NCBI GenBank assembly: GCA_963699055.1
Contig: CAVOTA010000001.1
Location: 372,001-436,000, forward strand
Reading direction: 5' to 3'
Source of the DNA: Bog-756 sp963699055
GTDB lineage: Bacteria; Actinomycetota; Acidimicrobiia; Acidimicrobiales; RAAP-2
Length of the DNA: 64,000 bases
Made by a program: the position numbers and the translations under genes. The notes under the pieces were generated by a model that did no database searches, was not told the origin of the DNA, and saw only the letters and a list, made by a program, of their open reading frames with translations. Shown here piece by piece: positions 26,544 to 34,440 of the stretch. How positions within the stretch are numbered: the first letter of the stretch is position 1; every line of letters begins with the position of its first letter.

Positions 26544-26570
26544 CCGTCCCTGGCGCTTGGCGCCGGACGG
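26544..26570 (+). promoter_or_regulatory. Hairpin between rplU and rpmA
   Basis: An imperfect 11-bp stem: CCGTCC, a two-base bulge, GGCGC, loop TTG, GCGCC, GGACGG. It lies 12 bases after the rplU stop and 33 bases before rpmA. It may be an attenuator, an RNA-processing or stability element, or a weak terminator. Confidence 0.45.
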
Positions 26571-26603
26571 GTTGACCACGAACGACCACAAGGAGTACTT
26601 CAC

Positions 26604-26858
26604 ATGTCCAAGACCAAAGGTGGCGGGTCCACCAGGAACGGGCGCGATTCGAACGCCCAGCGCCTCGGCGTCAAGGTCTTCGGAGGCACCGACGTGCGCA
26701 CCGGCGCGATCATCGTGCGCCAGCGGGGCACGAAGTTCCACCCCGGCCTCAACGTCGGCCTGGGCAAGGACGACACGCTGTTCGCCCTGGCGGACGGCAC
26801 CGTCCAGTTCGCGAGCCGTAAGGGCCGCAAGCTGGTCGACGTCGTCCCCGCCGACTGA
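26604..26858 (+). CDS. rpmA: 50S ribosomal protein L27
   Basis: An 84-residue L27 with GGGSTRNGRDSNAQRLGVK at the N-terminus, which reaches toward the peptidyl transferase centre, and the conserved QRGTKFHPGLNVGLGKDD. ATG 26604 has an AAGGAG ribosome-binding site. No N-terminal processing extension of the Firmicutes type is present. Confidence 0.97.
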   Translation: MSKTKGGGSTRNGRDSNAQRLGVKVFGGTDVRTGAIIVRQRGTKFHPGLNVGLGKDDTLFALADGTVQFASRKGRKLVDVVPAD

Positions 26859-26872
26859 GTCACCCGGACCGC

Positions 26873-27616
26873 GTGCCCTCCCGGACCCTCGTCTTCGAGG
26901 GCTGTGTCAATTTCCGGGACCTGGGCGGGTACCGCACCGCTGACGGCCGGATGGTCGCCTGGCGCCGTCTGTTCCGGGCGGACGGACTGAACAAGCTGAC
27001 ACCGTCGGACCGTGCCCAGCTGGTCGACCTCGGCCTCACCACGGTGATCGACCTGCGCACCCTCGACGAGGCGGAGCAGCGGGGGAGCTTCCCGGTCGAG
27101 GACGTGCCCGTCCGCTACGTGGGCCTGCCCCTGACCGACGTCCTGCCGGCCACCGAGGACCTGCCGGACTGGAAGGAGGCGGCGTACGTCGCCACCCGGT
27201 ACGGGGCGATGGTGTCCGAGGGCGGACCGGTGCTGACCGAGGCGATCCACGTCCTGGCGTCGGGAGACTCGCTCCCGGCCGTCATGCACTGCAGCGCGGG
27301 CAAGGACCGCACCGGTGTGCTCTCGGCCCTCGTGCTCGCCTTCCTGGGCGTGTCGGACGAGACGATCGTCGAGGACTACGCACTGTCGGCCGCAGCCATG
27401 GGTCGGCTGCTGGAGCGCCTGAAGGCCGAGTACCCCGAGGCCGCCGACCAGGTGGAGCAGTATGCGCCGGCCATCCTGCACGTCGTGCCCGAGACGATGG
27501 AGCAGTTCCTCGCCTCGCTGCGCCTGGAGTACGGGACCTACGACGAGCTCGCCGTGGCCCTCGGCGTGTCCGAGGCCGTGGACCGGCTCCGGCGCACCGT
27601 CCTCGTCGACGGCTGA
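26873..27616 (+). CDS. Tyrosine-phosphatase-like protein (PTP-LipA/DSP type)
   Basis: A 247-residue phosphatase of the bacterial tyrosine/lipid phosphatase family. The N-terminal NFRDLGGY motif and the P-loop HCSAGKDRTG are both intact, with nucleophile C140 and phosphate-binding R146. A general-acid region lies upstream of the P-loop. Related enzymes dephosphorylate phosphotyrosine or phosphoinositides. It begins at GTG 26873, 14 bases after rpmA, and so interrupts the usual rpmA-obgE adjacency. Co-transcription with ribosomal genes is likely. Confidence 0.88.
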   Translation: MPSRTLVFEGCVNFRDLGGYRTADGRMVAWRRLFRADGLNKLTPSDRAQLVDLGLTTVIDLRTLDEAEQRGSFPVEDVPVRYVGLPLTDVLPATEDLPDWKEAAYVATRYGAMVSEGGPVLTEAIHVLASGDSLPAVMHCSAGKDRTGVLSALVLAFLGVSDETIVEDYALSAAAMGRLLERLKAEYPEAADQVEQYAPAILHVVPETMEQFLASLRLEYGTYDELAVALGVSEAVDRLRRTVLVDG

Positions 27617-27768
27617 CGGCCGGTCGCCGTCGCCGGTGTGCCGGCCCGGCGGTCGCCCACCCCGCCCCCGCCCCCGTCGCCCACCCCACCCGACCCACCT
27701 GGCGCCCCGCCACCCGCGGCTCCGACGTCACCCGCCGTCCCCTCACGGGGGCGCAGACCCCCGATCGG

Positions 27769-27774
27769 TAGGAT
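27769..27774 (+). promoter_or_regulatory. -10 box of leaderless promoter (obgE)
   Basis: TAGGAT, 7 bases before ATG 27782. The preceding 165-base gap is C-rich and otherwise featureless. Confidence 0.45.
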
Positions 27775-27781
27775 CAACCCC

Positions 27782-29155
27782 ATGTCCGGCTTCGTCGACG
27801 AGGCACAACTCCATGTGAAGGCGGGCGACGGTGGAGCCGGCGCGGTCGCCATGCGTCGGGAGGCACACGTCGACAAGGGCGGTCCCGACGGCGGTGACGG
27901 GGGCCGGGGCGGCAACGTCTGGCTGGTGGCCACCACCAACCAGTCGTCCCTCCTGCCCTTCCGCGACCACCCCCACCGAGGCGCCGACAACGGGGGCCAC
28001 GGCGGCGGCAAGAAGAAGCACGGCGCCCGGGGCAAGGACCTGGAGGTCCCCGTGCCGGTGGGCACGAGGGCCCGCCGGGCCGACGGCACCCTGATGGCGG
28101 ACCTGGCCAACGCCGGCGACCGGTGGCTGGCCGGCGAGGGCGGGCGGGGCGGCCGGGGCAACGCCAGCTTCCTGTCCAACAACCGCCGGGCCCCCACCTT
28201 CGCCGAGCAGGGGGAGAAGGGCCACGAGGAGTGGTACGACCTCGAGCTGGCCCTGGTGGCCGATGTGGCCCTGGTGGGCTACCCCAATGTGGGCAAGTCC
28301 ACCCTGATCTCGCGCATCTCGGCCGCCAGGCCCAAGATCGCCGACTACCCGTTCACCACCCTCGAGCCCCATCTGGGGGTGGTCCGGTCGGACGACGAGA
28401 CGAACTTCACCGTCGCCGACATCCCGGGACTGGTCGAGGGTGCCGCCGAGGGCAAGGGGCTGGGACACCAGTTCCTGCGTCACATCACCCGGGCCCGGGC
28501 GCTGGTCATCCTGGTCGAGTTGGATCCGGTGACGGGCGTGTCGCCGGCGGAGCAGCAGCGGGTGCTCGTGGACGAGCTGCGGCGCTACCAGCCCGAGCTG
28601 CTGGACCGTCCCCGCCTGGTCGTCGGGTCCAAGGCCGACATGGTGGCGCCCGAGGACCTTCCCGCGCCGCCTGCGGCCGAGTCGTTCGACCGGGCCGACC
28701 CCGACGCCGCCGGGGACGTCACCGGACCCGACGACGAGGAGTTCCACCCCGACCTGGTGATCTCGTCGGTCACCGGGCAGGGGATCCCGGCCCTCGTGGG
28801 CCGGCTGGCCTCGCTGGTCGTGGGCGCCCGCACGGCGGAGCCCGAGGCCGACGGGACCATCGTCATCCACCGGCCGCTGCCCGAGGGATTCGGCGTGGAG
28901 CGGATCGGCGAGCACGAGTTCGCCGTCTACGGCAAGGTGGCCGAACGGGCCGTGGCCCTCAACGACGTGACCACCGACGAGGCCGCCGACTACGTCCAGG
29001 GCCGGCTGCGGCGCCTCGGCGTCGACCGGGCGCTGGCCAAGGCGGGTGCGCGCGACGGCGACACCGTGCACATCGCCGAGCTGTCCTTCACCTGGTACCG
29101 GGACCAGCCCGAGTTCACCGGCGAGCCGTCCAGCCGCCGGCGGAGCCGCCGATGA
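27782..29155 (+). CDS. obgE: GTPase Obg/CgtA, ribosome assembly
   Basis: 457 residues. The glycine-rich Obg fold starts at the N-terminus (VKAGDGGAGAVAMRRE, RGGRGGRGNASFL). The G domain follows with P-loop GYPNVGKS at 166-173, DIPGLVEGA as G3 and the SKAD G4 motif. A C-terminal OCT domain ends in a basic SSRRRSRR tail. It acts in 50S maturation and stress control. The ATG is set by the -10 spacing. The stop overlaps proB as ATGA. Confidence 0.95.
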   Translation: MSGFVDEAQLHVKAGDGGAGAVAMRREAHVDKGGPDGGDGGRGGNVWLVATTNQSSLLPFRDHPHRGADNGGHGGGKKKHGARGKDLEVPVPVGTRARRADGTLMADLANAGDRWLAGEGGRGGRGNASFLSNNRRAPTFAEQGEKGHEEWYDLELALVADVALVGYPNVGKSTLISRISAARPKIADYPFTTLEPHLGVVRSDDETNFTVADIPGLVEGAAEGKGLGHQFLRHITRARALVILVELDPVTGVSPAEQQRVLVDELRRYQPELLDRPRLVVGSKADMVAPEDLPAPPAAESFDRADPDAAGDVTGPDDEEFHPDLVISSVTGQGIPALVGRLASLVVGARTAEPEADGTIVIHRPLPEGFGVERIGEHEFAVYGKVAERAVALNDVTTDEAADYVQGRLRRLGVDRALAKAGARDGDTVHIAELSFTWYRDQPEFTGEPSSRRRSRR

Positions 29156-30261
29156 GCGAGGCTGCCGGTCGCACGCTCGTCGTCAAGATCGGGTCGTCCT
29201 CGGTCACCACCGTGGAGGGCCGCGTGGACACCGCGGCCATCGAGAAGCTGGCCGGCGAGGTGGCCCAGGCCCGCGCCGCGGGCCACCGTGTGGTCGTGGT
29301 GACCTCCGGTGCCATCGCCGCGGGGTGGACCAGCCTGTCCGAGGGACGTCCCCGTCCGTCGGACCTGGCCACGCTGCAGGCCGTGGCCGCCGTGGGCCAG
29401 CACCTGTTGATGCGGGTGTGGAGCGACGCGCTCGGGCGTCACGGGCTGTCCGCCGGGCAGGTCCTGCTGGCGCCGCTCGACTTCGTGCACCGCAGTCAGT
29501 ACCTCCACGCCCGTCAGACCCTGGGCCGCCTGCTCGACCTCGGCGTGGTCCCCGTCGTCAACGAGAACGACGCCGTCGCCGACGAGGAGATCCGCTTCGG
29601 TGACAACGACCGGTTGGCCGCCCTGGTGGCCCACCTGGTCTCGGCCGGCCTGCTGGTGCTGCTGACCGACACCGCCGGCCTGCTGACCGGCGACCCCCGC
29701 CGCGAGAGCGACGCGTCGCTCATCGAGGAGGTCGTCGAGATCGACAACGAGCTCGAGGCCATCGCCGGTGGGCCGGGGTCGGCCGTCGGCAGCGGTGGGA
29801 TGGGCTCGAAGCTGGCGGCGGCCAAGATCGCCGTGTGGTCGGGCACCGAGGCGGTCATCGCCGACGCGTCGCGTCCCGGGGTACTGGCCGCGGTGGCCAC
29901 CGGCACCCCGGGGATCGGCACCCGCTTCCGGCCCCGCGAGGTGGTGCTGCCCGCCCGCAAGCTGTGGATCGCCTTCGCCATCGGGGCGTCGGGGTCCATC
30001 GAGGTGGACGCCGGGGCGCGCCAGGCGCTCGTCGACCGGGGCCGGTCGTTGCTGCCCGCCGGCATCGTGTCGGTCCGGGGCGACTTCGGCGTGGACGACG
30101 CCGTCGAACTGGTGGGTCCGGACGGCGCTGTCTTCGCCAAGGGCCTCGTGCGCCACGGGGCCGACGACGTGGCCGGGTGGGCCGGACTCCGATCCGAGGA
30201 CCTGCCCGAGGACGTGGGGGCCGAAGTGGTCCACCGGGACGACCTCGTCGTGCTCGGCTGA
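29152..30261 (+). CDS. proB: Glutamate 5-kinase
   Basis: A 369-residue kinase for the first step of proline synthesis. The amino-acid-kinase domain has VVKIGSSSVT at the N-terminus, VVVTSGAIAAG, NENDAVADEEIRFGDND and GSGGMGSKL. A C-terminal PUA domain begins near residue 275. ATG 29152 overlaps the obgE stop as ATGA. The usual partner proA is 8 kb downstream rather than adjacent, and a hairpin follows proB. Confidence 0.96.
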   Translation: MSEAAGRTLVVKIGSSSVTTVEGRVDTAAIEKLAGEVAQARAAGHRVVVVTSGAIAAGWTSLSEGRPRPSDLATLQAVAAVGQHLLMRVWSDALGRHGLSAGQVLLAPLDFVHRSQYLHARQTLGRLLDLGVVPVVNENDAVADEEIRFGDNDRLAALVAHLVSAGLLVLLTDTAGLLTGDPRRESDASLIEEVVEIDNELEAIAGGPGSAVGSGGMGSKLAAAKIAVWSGTEAVIADASRPGVLAAVATGTPGIGTRFRPREVVLPARKLWIAFAIGASGSIEVDAGARQALVDRGRSLLPAGIVSVRGDFGVDDAVELVGPDGAVFAKGLVRHGADDVAGWAGLRSEDLPEDVGAEVVHRDDLVVLG

Positions 30262-30304
30262 GCCGGCCGGACGTCTCCGGTGGACGACCCTGTCGTGTCG
30301 GGAC

Positions 30305-30319
30305 CCCCGGGTGCCGGGG
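30305..30319 (+). terminator. Hairpin after proB
   Basis: Stem CCCCGG/CCGGGG with a 3-base loop, 43 bases after the proB stop. It probably ends the obgE-proB transcript. Confidence 0.35.
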
Positions 30320-30366
30320 CGTCGACGGGGTAGGTTCGCCGGTGGAGGGGCACCGAGGAGGTTCCC

Positions 30367-31281
30367 ATGCGCTCGATTCACCGGATGCTGCTGGTCGCCC
30401 TGGTGACCGGTGGGGGGCTGGTCCTGGCGGCGCCGACGACCGCCGGCGCCACGTCGCGACCGACACCGGGCTACTGGCTCGCCGGGGCCGACGGCGGGGT
30501 CTTCGCCTTCGGCGCGCCGTTCCTGGGTTCGGGGGCGACGCCTGGCGGCCCGTGCACGTTCACGCCGCAGGCTCCGAGCACCCTGGACGGGGCGCTCGGC
30601 TGCACCGCCATCGCCGCCACCCCGAGTGGGGACGGGTACTGGCTGGTGAACACGTTCCGCTTCCCCACGGCGTTCGGCCGGGCCGGCCAGCCCGGGGTGG
30701 TCGGGTGCACGGGACGCAACGGGGCGACGGGTTCGTGGACCGGGATGGCGTCGTCGCCCTCCGGCGACGGGTTCTTCCTGGCCAGCTCGAACGGTGCCGT
30801 CGTCGGGTGCGGCGACGCCGTGCCCTTCGTGGGGCTCGCCGGCCGGACGCTGGAGGCCCCCGTCGTGGGCATGGCGGCCACGCCGGACGGCAGGGGCTAC
30901 TGGCTGGTCGCCTCGGACGGCGGGGTGTTCGCCTTCGGTGACGCACCCTTCGACGGGTCGATGGGCGGGACGCGGCTGGCGGCCCCCGTCGTGGGCATGG
31001 CGGCCACGCCAGACGGCAGGGGCTACTGGCTGGTCGCCTCGGACGGCGGGGTGTTCGCCTTCGGTGACGCACCCTTCGACGGGTCGATGGGCGGGACGCG
31101 GCTGGACGCCCCCGTCGTCGGCATGGCGGCCACGCCGGACGGCCAGGGCTACTGGCTGGCCGCGGCCGACGGCGGGGTGTTCTCGTTCGGGAGTGCCCCG
31201 TTCCGGGGTTCGGTGGGCGGCCAGTCCCTCGCCGGTCCGGTCGTCGGCATCGCCACCTACCGCGGCTACGTCCCCGGCTGA
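30367..31281 (+). CDS. Secreted protein of six ~42-residue GYWLVASDGGVFAFG repeats
   Basis: 304 residues. A signal peptide (MRSIHRMLLVALVTGGGLVL, cleavage probably near TAGATS) is followed by six tandem units of about 42 residues with the pattern GYWLVASDGGVFAFGDAPF-x-GS-x-G-x(5-8)-APVVGMAATPDG. The first two units are divergent with extra cysteines, and the last three are nearly identical in DNA. The unit resembles a beta-propeller blade (inference). Function is unknown; an extracellular or surface role is likely. ATG 30367 has a GAGGAGG ribosome-binding site. A second secreted protein at 43-44.7 kb carries the same repeat. Confidence 0.75.
   Translation: MRSIHRMLLVALVTGGGLVLAAPTTAGATSRPTPGYWLAGADGGVFAFGAPFLGSGATPGGPCTFTPQAPSTLDGALGCTAIAATPSGDGYWLVNTFRFPTAFGRAGQPGVVGCTGRNGATGSWTGMASSPSGDGFFLASSNGAVVGCGDAVPFVGLAGRTLEAPVVGMAATPDGRGYWLVASDGGVFAFGDAPFDGSMGGTRLAAPVVGMAATPDGRGYWLVASDGGVFAFGDAPFDGSMGGTRLDAPVVGMAATPDGQGYWLAAADGGVFSFGSAPFRGSVGGQSLAGPVVGIATYRGYVPG
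30856..31233. repeat. 126-bp coding tandem repeat, three copies
   Basis: Copies begin near 30856, 30982 and 31108. The first two are almost identical over their full length; the third diverges in its second half. They encode propeller-like units of the secreted repeat protein. Confidence 0.85.
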
Positions 31282-31345
31282 GTCGACGGTGGTGGTCGGC
31301 GGTGGTGGTCGACGGTGGTGGTCGACGGTGGTGGTCGGCGGTGGG
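31282..31345. repeat. 13-bp GT-rich tandem repeat between convergent genes
   Basis: Five copies of gtcgacggtggtg or gtcggcggtggtg lie immediately after the TGA of the repeat-protein gene and end at the stop of the convergent SRPBCC-like gene. Strand composition is strongly skewed, with almost only G, T and C on the plus strand. Confidence 0.9.
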
Positions 31346-31711
31346 CTACTGCCCGAAGTGGTAGCGCAGCCGGGCGTTGACCAACTCGTTGACCCGTTTG
31401 CGCAGGTGGCCCAGGAGGGCGGCGTCGGGCAGCGGTTCGTCGACGGTGAGTGTCCAACGCAGATCGGTGCCGTAGCCGCCGGCATCCGGGGGCAGGTCGA
31501 AGCGGAGCCGGGCGTCAGGACGCCTGGTCCACAGGGAGGACCAGACGACCAGGTCGGGTCGGTGCTGCTCGACGACGGTCGGCTCCACCTCGTCGTCCAG
31601 GAGGACCAGCCACGTCCGGCGGGGCTCCCCGCGATGGGGCTGGGTCAGGGCCTCGAACACGGCGTGGGGCGGTGCCGGCTGGTTCTTCCGCCGGCTGCCC
31701 GCCTCGACCAT
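31346..31711 (-). CDS. SRPBCC-like (polyketide cyclase/START fold) protein
   Basis: A 121-residue protein. It has an N-terminal AVFEALTQPHRGEPRRTWLVL segment, a central strand pair around VVWSSLWTRRPDARLRFDL, and a long C-terminal helix (LGHLRKRVNELVNARLRYHF). This is the layout of small SRPBCC ligand-binding proteins. Ligand unknown. ATG 31711 is fixed by TAGACT 7 bases upstream on the minus strand. It is divergent from a methyltransferase gene, with only 83 bases between starts. Confidence 0.6.
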   Translation of the reverse strand: MVEAGSRRKNQPAPPHAVFEALTQPHRGEPRRTWLVLLDDEVEPTVVEQHRPDLVVWSSLWTRRPDARLRFDLPPDAGGYGTDLRWTLTVDEPLPDAALLGHLRKRVNELVNARLRYHFGQ

Positions 31712-31718
31712 GGCGCCG

Positions 31719-31724
31719 AGTCTA
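31719..31724 (-). promoter_or_regulatory. -10 box of leaderless promoter (SRPBCC-like gene)
   Basis: TAGACT on the minus strand, 7 bases from ATG 31711. Confidence 0.5.
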
Positions 31725-31782
31725 GAGAGCGGCGGATGCGGACACGGAACCGACGGGTGGGGCCCGACGGGGGGCGGGTCGG

Positions 31783-31788
31783 TAGGCT
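31783..31788 (+). promoter_or_regulatory. -10 box of leaderless promoter (methyltransferase)
   Basis: TAGGCT, 6 bases before GTG 31795. Confidence 0.5.
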
Positions 31789-31794
31789 GCCGTC

Positions 31795-32646
31795 GTGTCC
31801 GACCCCCGGTTGCCAGTCGACGTACCACCGGACCTGCCCGGCGACGTGAAGGCGGTCCGGTCCGGCAGCTTCGGCGCGGTGGCCGCCCACTACGAGCGCT
31901 ACCGACCCGGCCCGCCGGTCGAGGCGGTGGCCTGGCTCCTTCCGGAGCCGGTCGACGCCGCGGTCGACCTCGGCGCCGGAACGGGCGCGCTGACCCGGCT
32001 GCTGGTCGACCGGGCGGAGCGCGTCATCGCCGTCGAGCCGGACCGACGGATGCGTGCCGTGCTCGTCGAGGAGGTGCCAGGTGTGACGGCGGTGGACGGA
32101 CGGGGAGAGGCACTTCCGGTGGAGGACGGGTCGGTCGACGCCGTGGTGGCGTCGTCCTCCTGGCACTGGATGGACCCGGTGCCCGCCCTGGACGAGATCC
32201 ACCGCGCTCTCGTCCCGGGTGGCCTGCTCGGCGCGCTGTGGACCGGGCCGGACCGGGCCGGACCGTTCATGGAGCGGGTGCGGGCTCTGCTGGGCTACGC
32301 CACGCAGGGCTCGGAGGAGGTGTCCGAGGTGACCGGGGCCACGGGTCTGCGCGACACCCTCGGCGACGACCTCCAGCGCACCGACCACGCGCTGGCGATC
32401 CCGGCGGGACTGCCGTTCACCGAGCCGGAGTACCGTGCCTTCCACTGGGACATGGGGATGACCGCCGACGACCTGATCGGGTTGCTGGGCACCATGAGCT
32501 GGATCATCACCCTGCCGGCGGACCGGCGCACCGAGGTGCTGGACGTCGGCCGGACGCTCCTGCGTGATCACCTGGGTGTCGAGGGCGAGGCCAGGGTCGA
32601 CGTGACCTTCCGTTGCGACGCCTACCGGGTCCGCGCCCTCGGGTGA
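31795..32646 (+). CDS. Class I SAM-dependent methyltransferase
   Basis: 283 residues. Motif I is AVDLGAGTGALTRLL, the acidic residue after strand 2 is in VIAVEPDRRM, and motif II/post-I regions ALPVEDGSVDAVVASSSWHWM and ALVPGGLLGALW are clear. It is closest to the methyltransferase-11 (UbiE/SmtA-like) group, and the substrate is not predictable. It starts leaderless at GTG 31795. The DUF3052 gene follows 22 bases after its stop. Confidence 0.85.
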   Translation: MSDPRLPVDVPPDLPGDVKAVRSGSFGAVAAHYERYRPGPPVEAVAWLLPEPVDAAVDLGAGTGALTRLLVDRAERVIAVEPDRRMRAVLVEEVPGVTAVDGRGEALPVEDGSVDAVVASSSWHWMDPVPALDEIHRALVPGGLLGALWTGPDRAGPFMERVRALLGYATQGSEEVSEVTGATGLRDTLGDDLQRTDHALAIPAGLPFTEPEYRAFHWDMGMTADDLIGLLGTMSWIITLPADRRTEVLDVGRTLLRDHLGVEGEARVDVTFRCDAYRVRALG

Positions 32647-32668
32647 GCGCGGCACGGGACCGACGGGC

Positions 32669-33082
32669 GTGACGGCCCGACCGCCCACGCCGCTCACGAG
32701 GAAGTTCGGGATCGTCGAGGGAACGGTCCTCACGCTCCTCGACGCGCCGGACGATCTCGAGCTCGAGCTGCCGCCGGACGTCGTCGTCCGGCGGCAGCTG
32801 CGCGGACGGTCCGACGTGGTGGTCGCCTTCGTCACGACGTCCGCCCGGTTCGAGGCACGCGTCGAGCGGCTCGGCGCTGCGGTGTACCCGTCCGGTGGCC
32901 TGTGGATCGCCTGGCCGAAGCGGGCGTCCGGTCGGGAGACCGACGTGTCGGACGAGAGCGTCCGCCGAGTGGCACTCGCCCACGGCCTGGTCGACAACAA
33001 GGTGTGCGCCGTCGACGGCACCTGGACCGCCCTGCGGTTGGTCTGGCGGCGCGAGCACCGGGGTCCCCCCCATCTGAGGTGA
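32669..33082 (+). CDS. DUF3052 family protein
   Basis: A 137-residue protein matching the actinobacterial DUF3052 family. It has a KFGIVEGTVLTLLDAP-like N-terminus, a WIAWPKRAS segment and the C-terminal NKVCAVDGTWTALRLVWR motif. The family is small, cytoplasmic and functionally uncharacterised. GTG 32669 is the first in-frame start. It is likely co-transcribed with the upstream methyltransferase and converges with the VOC gene. Confidence 0.82.
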   Translation: MTARPPTPLTRKFGIVEGTVLTLLDAPDDLELELPPDVVVRRQLRGRSDVVVAFVTTSARFEARVERLGAAVYPSGGLWIAWPKRASGRETDVSDESVRRVALAHGLVDNKVCAVDGTWTALRLVWRREHRGPPHLR

Positions 33083-33119
33083 GCCGTCGGCCGCCGGCCC
33101 GTCCCCGTGGAGCGGGGGA

Positions 33120-33536
33120 CTACCCGAGGCGCACCGATCCGTCAGGGGCGATCGGCCATCCGGGATTGTGGGCGACCTCCCACGGGTGGCCGTCGGGGTC
33201 GATGAACACCGCCGAGTAGCCACCCCAGGACGTCGCGGCCCCGGACCGGCCGATGACCGCACCCGCGGACTCCGCCTCGGCGACCACGCGGTCCACCTCC
33301 CCGGGCGAACGCACGTTGTAGGCCAACGTCACGCCACCCCAACCACCTCCGTCGGGCACCGTGCTGTCCTCGGCGAGCCGCTCCCGGTCCCACAGGGCCA
33401 GGACCATCCCGCCGGCCTGGAAGAACACGACCTCGCCGTCCGGCGAGGTCCCACTCCACCCGATCGCCTCGTAGAAGGCGCGTGCCCGACCGATGTCGGC
33501 GACACCGAGGGTGACGAGTGAGACCCGCTGCTCCAT
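33120..33536 (-). CDS. VOC (glyoxalase/bleomycin-resistance fold) family protein
   Basis: A 138-residue single VOC unit with paired beta-alpha-beta-beta-beta modules. It has SLVTLGVADIGRARAFYEAIGW at the N-terminus and GGYSAVFIDPDGHPWEVAHNP at the C-terminus, the latter supplying the usual metal-ligand region. Substrate is unknown. ATG 33536 is preceded by a CATGCT box 6 bases upstream, a weaker variant of the window's leaderless pattern. It is divergent from the DprE2-like reductase, with a 12-base C run between them. Confidence 0.82.
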   Translation of the reverse strand: MEQRVSLVTLGVADIGRARAFYEAIGWSGTSPDGEVVFFQAGGMVLALWDRERLAEDSTVPDGGGWGGVTLAYNVRSPGEVDRVVAEAESAGAVIGRSGAATSWGGYSAVFIDPDGHPWEVAHNPGWPIAPDGSVRLG

Positions 33537-33571
33537 GCGCAGAGCATGACACCGTGAGGCCGGCGCCTCCA

Positions 33572-33583
33572 CCCCCCCCCCCC
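33572..33583. repeat. Poly-C tract (12 consecutive C)
   Basis: An uninterrupted run of 12 C on the plus strand in the divergent gap between the VOC gene and the DprE2-like gene. It lies outside both coding regions and about 60 bases before the reductase start. Confidence 0.9.
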
Positions 33584-33644
33584 GATCCGGCGGCGTCGAC
33601 CCACGACCTCGCCGCCGGTCCGGCGCAGGTGCCACACTGCGTGG

Positions 33645-34409
33645 ATGGGACGTCGGCACGGTGGGATGGCGGGCGGCACGGTCGTGCTGCTCGGCGGCCG
33701 GAGCGAGATCGGTCTCGAGACGGTCGTCCGGCTCGCCTCCGGCCGGACCGTCTGCCTGGCCGCCCGACGCAGCGACGACCTGGTCGAGGAGCAGGTGACG
33801 GTCCGGCGTGCCGGGGCCTCGGAGGTGCACACCGTCGAGTTCGACGCCGACGACACCGACGGGCACCAGGTACTGCTGGAGAAGATCTCCGCCGACCACG
33901 GACCGATCGGGATCGTGGTGGTCGCCTTCGGGGTGCTCGGCGATCAGGCGGCCGCCGAACGGGATCCCGTGGCCGCCATCGAGATCGTCCACACGGACTT
34001 CGTGGCCCAGGTCTCCGTCCTCACGTCCGTGGCGAACCTGCTGCGTGCCCAGGGCAACGGTCAGATCGTCGTGTTCAGCTCGATCGCCGGCCTGCGGGTG
34101 CGACGGACCAACTACGTCTACGGATCCGCCAAGGCGGGGCTCGACGGGTTCGCCGGCGGTCTGGCGGACGCCCTCCACGGCAGTGGCGTCCACCTCCTGC
34201 TGGTGCGCTCGGGCTTCGTGATCGGCAGGATGACCGAGGGCATGCGGCCGGTGCCCCTCCTGTCCAGTACACCGGGCGAGGTCGCCTCGGCGGTGGTGGA
34301 AGGCCTGCGGACCCGGGCGGGCCGCGTGTGGGTCCCGCCACTCCTGCAGCCGGCGGCCGTGGTCATGCGGCTGGTGCCGTCGGGCACGTGGAGGCGGATG
34401 CCCCGATGA
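33645..34409 (+). CDS. DprE2-like short-chain reductase (decaprenylphosphoryl-2-keto-pentose reductase type)
   Basis: 254 residues of the SDR fold. The cofactor loop is VVLLGGRSEIGLETV. The active-site region reads FSSIAGLRVRRTNYVYGSAKAGLDGF, with Ser, Tyr and Lys all present. That segment and the C-terminal VWVPPLLQPAAVVMRLVPS closely resemble mycobacterial DprE2, which with DprE1 makes decaprenylphosphoryl-arabinose for the cell wall (recalled resemblance, not searched). No DprE1 gene is in the window, so a different polyprenyl or sugar substrate is possible. ATG 33645 lies 6 bases after CACACT. Confidence 0.65.
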   Translation: MGRRHGGMAGGTVVLLGGRSEIGLETVVRLASGRTVCLAARRSDDLVEEQVTVRRAGASEVHTVEFDADDTDGHQVLLEKISADHGPIGIVVVAFGVLGDQAAAERDPVAAIEIVHTDFVAQVSVLTSVANLLRAQGNGQIVVFSSIAGLRVRRTNYVYGSAKAGLDGFAGGLADALHGSGVHLLLVRSGFVIGRMTEGMRPVPLLSSTPGEVASAVVEGLRTRAGRVWVPPLLQPAAVVMRLVPSGTWRRMPR

Positions 34410-34440
34410 GGCGGACGGCAGACACGTCGCGGTCCCGACG

